Below are positions 1-7,900 of a stretch of DNA of 64,000 bases, in pieces. The notes beneath the pieces are model-generated. The model saw only the letters and a list, made by a program, of their open reading frames with translations, did no database searches and was not told the origin of the DNA. Source of the stretch: Lentzea albidocapillata subsp. violacea. Its GTDB lineage: Bacteria; Actinomycetota; Actinomycetes; Mycobacteriales; Pseudonocardiaceae. The position numbers and the translations under genes were made by a program. The DNA lies in the NCBI RefSeq assembly GCF_900100275.1, contig NZ_FNET01000010.1, positions 1-64,000 of the forward strand. The letters run 5' to 3'. Position 1 is the first letter of the stretch. Every line of letters starts with the position of its first letter.

Positions 1-323
1 GGGACCTCCTCCAGCGTCGCCACGATCACCTCTTCGACCTGATCGACCGTGATCGACGGCGGCCGGCCCGGCCGTTGTTCATCGACCAGGCCGTCCAGCC
101 GATCCCGCAGAAACCGCCTGCGCCACTTCGTCACCGTCGTCGGATGCACCCGCAGATCCTCGGCGATCCGCGTGCCCGGCACACCATCCGCACACGCCAG
201 CACGATCCTGCACCGCTGCGCCAGCACCTGCGAGGACTTCGCGCGCCGCGCCCACCGCTGCAACGTTTCCCGCTCCTGCTCGGTCAACGTCACCTCAGCA
301 GGAGGACGTCCAATCCGCGCCAT
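1..323 (-). CDS. IS630-family transposase, N-terminal part (cut by window edge)
   Basis: The reverse strand from the ATG at 323 reads [19 protein letters not shown] and stays open to base 1. It carries a helix-turn-helix with the typical IS630 wording '[14 protein letters not shown]' followed by '[15 protein letters not shown]', the linker that precedes the DDE catalytic domain. Only about 107 residues are visible; the DDE triad lies beyond the left edge, so intactness cannot be judged. The role would be transposition of its own element with TA target preference (family knowledge). It borders a gene relic and a SUKH immunity gene, consistent with an accessory region. Confidence 0.85.
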   Translation of the reverse strand, partial: MARIGRPPAEVTLTEQERETLQRWARRAKSSQVLAQRCRIVLACADGVPGTRIAEDLRVHPTTVTKWRRRFLRDRLDGLVDEQRPGRPPSITVDQVEEVIVATLEEV

Positions 324-371
324 CACCCCACCATAGATTTACCCAGCGGATTTCAGGCGCAGGACACTAGT
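1..371 (-). mobile_element. IS630-like element, 5' end
   Basis: The transposase start is at 323. The remaining bases to about 371 would hold the terminal inverted repeat; the sequence around 345-371 (GGATTTCAGGCGCAGGACAC, then TAG) is the best candidate end. The opposite terminus is outside the window, so the exact boundary and the TA duplication cannot be confirmed. Confidence 0.5.
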
Positions 372-585
372 CGTCTCGCGCATGCATATTTCGGTGAAGA
401 CGTGGCCCTCGGGGATCGCGCGGAAGGACTCCTCGGTCCGGACGGTGGCGGAGAGCATGATCTTGCCGGTCCCGGTCCACTGGGACCCGGTGCCATGAAA
501 CGATCGTCGAGGTGAGTCTCATGACGCCCGAGTTGGTGCGGACGACGAGTGGGACGGTGAGGTGTCTGCGGTGCGTTCTCCTCAC
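372..585 (-). pseudogene. frameshifted relic of unknown gene next to the IS element
   Basis: On the minus strand two partial reading frames run on from each other: an upstream piece with 'LTVPLVVRTNSGVMRLTST' and, after a frame change near 500, a piece with 'GTGKIMLSATVRTEESF' and 'GHVFTEICMRETT' that is open into the IS end. Neither is a complete gene and I do not recognise the family. It looks like a gene broken by frameshift and by insertion of the IS630 element, but may be non-coding. Confidence 0.3.
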
Positions 586-587
586 GA

Positions 588-1022
588 GTGGACCAGGATC
601 TGTGTGCCGCCGGCTGGCATCCTGGACGGGCAGTGGATGTCACCGATTGGCGGGAGCAACTCGAGGCCAGCGGTGAGGTTCGAATGCACCGGGCCGCGGC
701 GGAGTTCTTGGTCGAGTTCGGCGGGCCGAACGTGGAGATCGATGGTCCGGGTAGCTCGTCCGCTCGTGAGCCGTTCGAACTCGATCCCGGGCTCTGTGTC
801 GGCGAGGAGGACCGCTTCGCCGGGTGGGGTGCGGACGTGGGATGTTCGTTGTTCCCGATCCGCGAACTCGATCAGGGGCGCTTTTTCCTCGGTATCTCTG
901 AGGTCGGGGAGGTCTTCTTGGTGGAGACCTGGGTGGCCACCTTCGGGGTTGGTGACGCCGCGTTGGAGAGCCTCATCCTTGGTGTGGTGCCACAGAAGCG
1001 TCTTAGGGGTGTGCGAAGGTGA
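588..1022 (+). CDS. SUKH-3 domain immunity-type protein
   Basis: 144 aa from a GTG start. The pattern 'AAGWHPGRAVDV', 'FLVEFGGPNVEI', a central 'PF.LDP' segment and a 'LFPIRELDQGRFFLGI...GEVFLVE' stretch is that of the SUKH-3 branch of the SMI1/KNR4 superfamily. In bacteria these are mostly antitoxin (immunity) proteins of contact-dependent or secreted nuclease toxins. No cognate toxin gene is adjacent; the IS element and a gene relic lie upstream, so it looks like an orphan immunity gene. The start is uncertain because no clear ribosome site precedes 588; an in-frame stop at 558 limits any extension. Confidence 0.7.
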   Translation: MDQDLCAAGWHPGRAVDVTDWREQLEASGEVRMHRAAAEFLVEFGGPNVEIDGPGSSSAREPFELDPGLCVGEEDRFAGWGADVGCSLFPIRELDQGRFFLGISEVGEVFLVETWVATFGVGDAALESLILGVVPQKRLRGVRR

Positions 1023-1183
1023 CACCTGATCAGATCGGCAGCTAAGCGCTCAGTCATCGATTGTTGCAGCCATGTCCGTGCCAATAAGGGCATGGAGTTG
1101 AACGTCGTGAAGCTGCATGTAACTGCGCTGAACGGTAGTCAACTGCGCTTGTTTTTGTGCCCTTGTGTTTCCGCACTGGCAAT

Positions 1184-1218
1184 GTGAGGGTCAGCGGTTC
1201 GAGTCCCCTCAGCTCCAC
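1184..1218 (+). other. tRNA 3'-end-like fragment (possible attachment-site remnant)
   Basis: The sequence has a T-loop (GGTTCGAGTCC) flanked by a T-stem with one mismatch and an acceptor-like 3' strand (CAGCTCCAC). No matching 5' half, anticodon arm or D-arm is visible upstream, so this is not a functional tRNA. Such isolated 3' ends are typical of att sites left by integrases that use tRNA genes, which is an inference here. The stretch 1023-1556 otherwise holds no gene I can support. Confidence 0.5.
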
Positions 1219-1465
1219 TTGCAGGTAGAACCCGTTTGATCGAGCGAATTCGCTGGTCAGGCGGGTTTCTTGCCGTTCTGGGTGGATCTTGGGTGATCGT
1301 CTGTTGATCGTGTTGCGGTGATCCTATGGAGCAGTTCTGGAGCAGAATTCTCCGGCTTGATCGCGTTCGGCCGGATGGATCTCGGTGTTCGTGGTGCCCC
1401 ATTGACTGATGGTGTGAGGGACACCGGCATTGGTTACGCTGCAAGTGGTCCGGAGACGTGGCGTT

Positions 1466-1501
1466 GTGATGGTTGCCCGGTTCGAGTCCTGGTACGCGCA
1501 C
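1466..1501 (+). other. second tRNA T-arm-like fragment
   Basis: A second T-loop (CCGGTTCGAGTCCTGG) with a near-complete T-stem, about 280 bases after the first. It also lacks a complete tRNA body. Its acceptor-like end differs from the first, so these are not simple copies. It lies just upstream of the terminator of the lectin gene. Confidence 0.4.
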
Positions 1502-1508
1502 AGCGAAA

Positions 1509-1540
1509 GGCCCCCTCCGGCGCGGCGCACGGAGGGGGCC
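1509..1540 (-). terminator. intrinsic terminator of the ALF/ricin-lectin gene
   Basis: An 11-bp perfect stem (GGCCCCCTCCG / CGGAGGGGGCC) with a 10-base loop lies 16 bases beyond the stop codon of the minus-strand gene that ends at 1557. Confidence 0.8.
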
Positions 1541-1556
1541 TCGTCGTTCACTCGAA

Positions 1557-3590
1557 TCAGGCCGGCACGAGGGTCCAGCGCTGGTTCGTCTGGCCGTGCA
1601 CGCCGTGGACACCGATCCAGGCACCGTTCTGGACGGCGTTGTTCATCGCGTCCGCTGCCTTGCCGTTGAACACGTTCTCCAGCACGTAACTGCCATCGGG
1701 CTGGGCGACGAAGACGAACTGCTGCGAGCCGCCGTGGTGGCAGTCGTACTGGACGAGCGGCGTGCCGTTGATGTGGCCGGTGCCCTTGACGTCGAGGCAC
1801 TTGCCGGACATCACGTTCTTGAGCGCGTACCGCTTGCCGCCCAAGCCGACGAGGTCCCACGCCATCTTGCCGCCACCGACACAGTCCCACAGCTCCTGGC
1901 CTGCGAAGTTCGCGAGCGCACCCTGGTTGGGCTGGTCCCACACGCCAGCGGTCTGCATGCAGCGACCGGACTGAACGCCCTTGAGCTGGTAACGGCCGAC
2001 GGACACCGTGCTCACGTCGGAGCGGTGCACCGGGTTGATCAGGCGCCAGCGCTGGCTGCCGTCGTTGGTGTTGCCGTAGGTGACGACGTGGGTGGCGTTC
2101 TCCTTGCCGCCGTCCTTGGCCGTGGCGTACTTGCCGCTGCCGACGTTCTTGATCTGGTACGAGCCGTCGGTGTTCTCGACGAACGTCCAGCGGTGGTAAC
2201 CGTTGTTGACGTCGCACGGGTACTGGCGCACGAGGTCGCTGTGGCCGTCCAGGCACTGCTGGGAGTTCAGGTTCTGCAGGAAGAACTCACCGTTCGACCA
2301 GGCCTTCAGGATCCACAGCTCCTTGGCGGCGGTGCGGTAGCAGTCCCACAGTTCGTTGTACTGGCCGTTCTCGACCGCCTGCGCGTCGGCACCGGCAATC
2401 TGGACGCAGCGGCCGGAGAGCTGGCCCTTCAGCTGGACCACCTGGTAGTGCGAGGGCTTGATCACGTCCTTCTTGGCGGCGTCGTACCGGCCGAGGTCTA
2501 TGAACGCGTTGCGCGCGTTCAGATCTCCGGCGAGCGCGGCGGTGGCGGACGCGAGGAGGTTCGGCATGTAGCCATCGACGCGGGCGGCGTCGATGATCTC
2601 CTTGATCTTCTTCGCGGTCTCCGCGGCACGGGCGGCGTCCTGCTCCGCGACGTCCTTCTGGTGCGCGGTGTGGATGCCGGTGAAGATGTACGTCTTGATC
2701 TGCGCCAAGTCGTGCGTGCCCAGCGCTGCGTTGGCTGCGGCCTTGACGAACTTCCGCGCCAGCGGGGCGTTGTAGATCTCCCAGGTGAACTCGGAGTCGG
2801 TCAGGTTCGCGAGCACCGGGGTCAACGTCCCACCTGGCATCACGACCTGCCAGGCGTTGCCGCGCGCCTTGAGGTTCTTCTCCTTCTCCAACTGCTCCAG
2901 CTTCTCGCGCTCGGCAGCTTCCCGGCGGCGCTGGACGTCGACGTTGTACGCGGTCTCGATGCCGGTGACGACGAACGCCTGGCGCTGCTCGTCCGTGGAT
3001 GTGCTGGACAGCACGGCGGAGGCCTGCGCCTTGATCTCCGGCCACTCGGTGCCGTTGGTCTTGATGAACAACTGGGTGACGAACTCGCTGAGGTTCGCGT
3101 CCAGGTAGTACGGCTCCACGACGGTCCAGCCGATGCGCTCCGCCGCGCGGACCCGCTGCCGGTGCCGTTCGTCGGTGACCGGGATCGCCCGGACGTCCTC
3201 GCGGAACGCGCGGTGGATGCCGGCGACGATGAAGTCGTAGCAGGCGTTCTCGTCGACCTCGTCGGAGAGCGCCTTCAGCGCCTCCTTCTTGATGTTGCTG
3301 TTGAACGGCGCCTTGTTGTAGATCCAGATGACGAAGTTCAGGTCCGCGAGCCGCGCTTCCCTGGACCCCACCGACTCACCGATCGTGCTCGCCGCGGCGA
3401 CCCGCTGGTCGAAGTCCGACACCTGCGTCGCGCTGAAGCTGACCGTGGACACGCTGGCCGGCGCCGACGGGTCGACCCCTGGCGGAGCGGCGAGCGCGGG
3501 AGAGGCGAACAGGCCGCCCGCCAACGTGATGGTGACCGCGAGTGCGGCGACTGCCCGCACGCCGAGGCCACCCAGACTGCGTCTGGACAA
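1557..3590 (-). CDS. secreted ALF-repeat protein with ricin-B-type lectin domains
   Basis: 677 aa from a TTG start (MSRRSLGGLGVRAVAALAV...), chosen because GGGGGA lies six bases upstream and the signal peptide (to about residue 33, ending SPALAA) begins there; a longer open frame upstream lacks these signs. Residues about 45-360 hold four helical ALF-type repeats, recognisable by 'FIVAGIHRAFREDV', 'FVVTGIETAYNVDV' and 'YIFTGIHTAHQKDV'. From about 370 on come beta-trefoil lectin units with repeated QxW endings ('YHRWTF', 'SQRWRL', 'NQRWTL') and 'SGRCVQIAG', 'SGKCLDVKG'. It is probably an exported carbohydrate-binding protein. It is transcribed divergently from the other ALF genes. Confidence 0.85.
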   Translation of the reverse strand: MSRRSLGGLGVRAVAALAVTITLAGGLFASPALAAPPGVDPSAPASVSTVSFSATQVSDFDQRVAAASTIGESVGSREARLADLNFVIWIYNKAPFNSNIKKEALKALSDEVDENACYDFIVAGIHRAFREDVRAIPVTDERHRQRVRAAERIGWTVVEPYYLDANLSEFVTQLFIKTNGTEWPEIKAQASAVLSSTSTDEQRQAFVVTGIETAYNVDVQRRREAAEREKLEQLEKEKNLKARGNAWQVVMPGGTLTPVLANLTDSEFTWEIYNAPLARKFVKAAANAALGTHDLAQIKTYIFTGIHTAHQKDVAEQDAARAAETAKKIKEIIDAARVDGYMPNLLASATAALAGDLNARNAFIDLGRYDAAKKDVIKPSHYQVVQLKGQLSGRCVQIAGADAQAVENGQYNELWDCYRTAAKELWILKAWSNGEFFLQNLNSQQCLDGHSDLVRQYPCDVNNGYHRWTFVENTDGSYQIKNVGSGKYATAKDGGKENATHVVTYGNTNDGSQRWRLINPVHRSDVSTVSVGRYQLKGVQSGRCMQTAGVWDQPNQGALANFAGQELWDCVGGGKMAWDLVGLGGKRYALKNVMSGKCLDVKGTGHINGTPLVQYDCHHGGSQQFVFVAQPDGSYVLENVFNGKAADAMNNAVQNGAWIGVHGVHGQTNQRWTLVPA

Positions 3591-3828
3591 GGTAAATCCC
3601 CCAGGATTCGTGGTGTCGGCATCTGCCCTAAGCGCGGCGTGGACCCCGCGGGCCCGCGTCACTCGACTCTCCAGTCGTCGGATGCCGGGTGGAACTTTGC
3701 ACCCTCTCTGCCCGAATCGCAACGCGCCGCGATCTGGGTTGCACAACTGTCGGTGTCGCTGCGACCACAGCAGGTGCTAAGAACTCCCTGGGCAATTCGG
3801 CCCACTGGGTGAGTTCCTGGGGGAACAC
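3591..3828. promoter_or_regulatory. divergent promoter region of the ALF-repeat genes
   Basis: 238 bases separate the oppositely oriented starts of the lectin gene (3590, minus) and the 359-aa ALF gene (3829, plus). Both starts have the same purine run GGGGGA as ribosome site. No operator palindrome is obvious; shared control is inferred from layout only. Confidence 0.5.
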
Positions 3829-4908
3829 ATGAGACGTCACACACTCATGCCTGCATTACTGGCCGCGGTCCTCGCGGCGGGCGTCACCGGAACCGTCCTC
3901 ACCGCACCCGCAGTTGCACAGTCGGAGGTCATCAGCACGTCGACCTCCGCGCTGGCCGCGTCCATGCGCGAGCTCGTGTTCCAGATGTCGTACAACGCCG
4001 CTCTGCCGTCCGAGGTCCGCGACGCCGCCTACGTGGCCGTCGTCGCCAACGACGAGGCGAAGATCCGCGAGTTCATGCGCGTCGGCTACGGCAAGGCGAT
4101 CAACCGGGCCAAGGCCAGGGAGGCGCTCAACCTGCAGGTGGTCAGGGAGATCAACCGGACCGCGATCCCCGGCAGCGACGTGCACGGCACGTCAGGAGAA
4201 GCTCTGCGCGGCTCGGACAACGCCAGGGAGTCGTACGTCCAAAGTGGCTATGACGAGGCCAGGGAACGGGACCGCGTCAACGACAACAAGCGGCAGGAAC
4301 GCCTGGCGCGCCTCGCCGAGGAGGACCGCGACTACGTGATCTTCCTCGCCGCCAACGATCCTGGCCTCCAGGTCCGAGCGGCGGCACAGCGCGCGCTGCA
4401 CGGCGGCGACGACCGGTCGATCGGCCTGTTCTTCTCCTACGAGTGGAAGATCGGTGCCGAGCTCGACGCCGAGCGGTTCGTCCGCACCGCCACCGAGCAG
4501 AGCCGGCTCTTCCACGACAAGATCCGCGCACTGACCGAGTCCGCGCAGGCCGCGGAAAAGGCCGAGCGCGAGTCGAGCGGCGAACTGGCGCGCAAGCACC
4601 GCCTGGAAGCCAAGGAGACCTGGGGACAGATCGACAGCGAAGCCGGGCAGTCTTCAGTGGACTGGCTGGCGGAGAAGGGAAAGGCGGACGCGCAGGCCGA
4701 CGCGTGGGCCAGGGTCGCCGAGTACGCCCGCGGCGCGCAGTCGGAGCAGGACTGGGCCGAGATCATCGCCAGGGCCACGGCTTCCGGCTCCTCGTGGCGC
4801 GACACGGCCGACTCGTTCCGCGCGCAGGCCGCCAAGTGGCAGGAAATCGCGGAACAAGCTCGCAAGGCGGCGAAGGACGCCGCCGAACGCGATCTGGGGG
4901 ATCGCTGA
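3829..4908 (+). CDS. secreted ALF-repeat protein
   Basis: 359 aa. ATG preceded by GGGGGAACAC. Residues 1-30 are a signal peptide (MRRHTLMPALLAAVLAAGV..., cleavage near AVAQ). Residues about 40-230 contain ALF-type helical repeats: paired units of the form 'PSEVRDAAYVAVVANDEAKI' and 'GLQVRAAAQRALHGGDDRS', each followed by 'REFMRVGYG' or 'GLFFSYEWK'. The rest is a charged, Ala/Glu-rich helical region likely to form coiled coil. Function is unknown; ALF repeats are common in actinobacterial exoproteins. Its stop is two bases before the start of the giant ALF-toxin gene, so the two are co-transcribed. It may act as a partner or a toxin-less paralogue. Confidence 0.8.
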   Translation: MRRHTLMPALLAAVLAAGVTGTVLTAPAVAQSEVISTSTSALAASMRELVFQMSYNAALPSEVRDAAYVAVVANDEAKIREFMRVGYGKAINRAKAREALNLQVVREINRTAIPGSDVHGTSGEALRGSDNARESYVQSGYDEARERDRVNDNKRQERLARLAEEDRDYVIFLAANDPGLQVRAAAQRALHGGDDRSIGLFFSYEWKIGAELDAERFVRTATEQSRLFHDKIRALTESAQAAEKAERESSGELARKHRLEAKETWGQIDSEAGQSSVDWLAEKGKADAQADAWARVAEYARGAQSEQDWAEIIARATASGSSWRDTADSFRAQAAKWQEIAEQARKAAKDAAERDLGDR

Positions 4909-4910
4909 CC

Positions 4911-7900
4911 ATGAAAAGAAGAGCATCCAGCGCCACCTCGTTGTGGCGCAGATCAGTCGTGCCCATCTGCGCCGCGCTCGCTCTCACCCTCTTCGGTGGG
5001 ACGGTGCACGCGACCGCCGCGCCCCAATCGGTTCCGGTGCTGCAGGCGGCCGCGAACAACGACCCTCCTCCACAGGAAGTGGACGAGGAGTACGAGTTCT
5101 ACAAGATGCTCATCACCGACATCTCCGAACGCGCGGAGGATGTCGAGGTCCGTGACGCGGCCAAGGCGGCGCTGGCGGTCAACACCAAAGAGAAGCTGAT
5201 CTGGTTCCTCGACCACGGCCAAGCGGAGGCACAGGCACGTGCCGACACGCGCAAAGCCGCTGAGAAGGCGGAGAACCGCCGCAAGGTCGAGGAGTGGGCG
5301 CGCACCGGTGGCCCGAACGTCCGCTCGGGGGCTCAGGCCGCGCTGAACGCGGGCGATCAGGCGATCAAGGACTTCGTGGCCTACGGCTACGAGATCGCCC
5401 TGAAGCGGGACAAGCAGCAGGCCGAGGACGACAAGGCCGAGCAGGACCGCATCATCGCCCGCGTCCGCGACATGGTCGCGATGGGCGGTCCGCAGGTGAA
5501 GATCGAGGGCGAGGCCGTCCTCGCGAGCAAGGACTACGCGCGGATCCGCCAGTTCTACCTCACCGACTACCACGAGGCGAACAAGCGCGACCACGCGTTC
5601 CGCGCGGTCATCCAGAAAGCCCTGGAAGACCGTAACAGGGCGATCACCGAACTCGACCAGCTCGCGCGCCGCGCGGCAGCGGTGGCAGCGGCACGGGCCG
5701 AGATCATCCGCGCCAACATCGACGCGGTCAAGCACCTCGAAGACGTCACCTACACCATGAAGCGGGCCGTGGAAGCCGCCCACCGCTCGGACCAGATCTT
5801 CCGTGACGACAAGCCCGGACGCGCGCACGGCCAGTTGGGGCGCAACGAGCTCCTCGACGTCGAACGCGCCAAGGCCGAGCGGGAGTCTGCTGACGCCGAC
5901 CGCATCGCACTCGCGTCAGTCGACGCGACCGGACGGGCCCGTGCCGCCGGAGCCAAGCTCGTCGACCTCGGTGTGACCGACGGCCTCGACTGGGCCCGGG
6001 TCACCATCGGCATCGGCAACGCGGTGGACGCGGCCGCGCTCGCCGCGGAAACCTCGGCACACGCGACAGTGGCCACCCTGGCCGACAGCCGCGCGCTCGA
6101 CGCCGACCGCAACGCCCAAGAACACGCCCAGAACGCGGCCAAGTACCGCGCGGAGGCCGAACGCCAGGCGGCCAAGGCGGCCGAACTCGCCGAGGCGGCG
6201 AAGAAGCAGCGGGACATCGCACTCGCCGCGCGTGACCGTGCCGAGCGGCAGAAGAACATCGCCAACGCGAAGGCGGCGGAAGCGCAGTCCCATGCCACCA
6301 ACGCGCGCAACCACCGGGTCAACGCCCAGAGCGCCGCACGCAACGCGGCCGTCACGGCGGCCGCGGCCCACGCCGCGAACGCCGAGGCCGCACGCCTCGC
6401 CGGTGACCACGACGCCGCGATGGCCAAGATCCGCACCTCGGAGACCGAGGTCCGGGTCATCAACGGGATGCACCAGGCCCGGTTGATCAACCTGGAGAAC
6501 TTCGAGCTCAGGCTCACGGACGCCGAGGCACGCGCCAGGGAACGCGGCGAGAACGTCGAGGAGGTCACCAGGGAGATCAGGGGGCAGCGCGACGCCGCCC
6601 GCGGTGCGGCGAACGAGTCGGCCGGCTGGGCCAGCAGGGCGGCCGCGTCGGCGAGCGCGGCCAGGGAGTCGGCACGACTGGCAGCGGCAGCCGCCCAGGG
6701 AGCGCGCACAGCGGCGAACAACGCGACCAGGGAAGCCGTCACCGCCCGCCAGGCCGCCGACGAGGCGTACCGGATCACGGTCGAGACGGTGAACGTCGCG
6801 CTGGGCGCCCAGGCGTCGGCCGAGATGACCCAGCAGGAGGCGGAAGCCGCTGTCCACGAGGCGAACCAGGCCGTCTACCAGTCCGTGATCGCGGACAGGG
6901 CAGCGTCGGCCGCGGCAGCGTCCGCCTCGCTCGTCATCGACTCCTCACGGGCGGCGGAGGCGGTCCTCAAGCCGTACGCCGCGATCAACGCCGACGCGCG
7001 CAGGGCACTGGAGACCGTCTCCGAAGCGTTGATCATCAGCGAGGAGCAGTCGCGCCTCGCCAGGGAGAAGGCCGACGAGGCCGCGGCGGCCGCCGTCAGG
7101 GCGACGAAGGCCGCCGACGACGCGCTCCTCGAAGTGAAGCCCGCGTACGAGGCGGCCGCCCGTGCCGCCCAGTCCGCGAACGACGCCACGCAGTACGCCC
7201 AGACCGCGAACGACGCGGCCAACCAGGCCGTGGCACACGCGACGGCGGCGCACAGCGCGGCCGGCACCGCGACCCGCTGGTCCAACACCGCGAGCGCGGA
7301 CGCCACGCTGGCCGGCAACGCCGCGGCGGCAGCGAGTGCCTCTGCGGCGAGCGCCGAGCGGGCGGCAGTGTCGACCGAGCACATCTACAGCATGGCTCGG
7401 GCGAACGCGGACAAGGTGCAGGAGTTCCTGCAGCGGGTCGTCGACCAGATCGAGTCGATCCACGAGTACCGGGTCCGGCTCGACGCGGCGGAGCAGATCG
7501 CGCGGGAGGAGGCGGCCAAGAAGGCCGCCGAGATGAACCTGCAGCTGGCCAAGGGCATCTGGACCGTGGACCGGTGCCTGGACAACCCGTTCCTGCACTT
7601 CGAGGACTGCCAGCGCGCGGCAGGCAAGATCGAGGAGTTCGCCAAGTACAACGCCAGGGTCTACGCGGACGCCGCGGTGGCGACGTTGAACGCGGCCGCC
7701 CGCTGCGGTGCCGGTGACCAGGATGCCTGCAACCTGCTGCGCTCGGGGCAGGACAAGCTGTCCCAGTACTACAAGGGAATCGGCGAGGGCGTCATCGAGG
7801 GTGCCAAGGGCGCGCTCGACGGTCTGCTCACCGGCCTCACCTGCATCGGTGGCTCCGTCTTCGCGGCGGACTACCGCGCGTGTCAGGAGATCTCGAAGGG

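Noticed and set aside
1139..1624. A minus-strand open frame with 'GTRTADPHIASAETQGHKNK'
   Set aside because: This wording is the well-known false translation of tRNA T-arms read backwards; it supports the tRNA fragments, not a protein.
1473..3812. A 779-codon plus-strand frame opposite the ricin/ALF gene
   Set aside because: It is antisense to a gene with signal peptide, repeats, ribosome site and terminator; its composition is that of a GC-rich shadow.
5750..7384. Ala-rich coiled-coil region considered as DNA tandem repeat
   Set aside because: The repeats are at the amino-acid level (Ala-rich heptads) and no fixed-length DNA unit recurs.
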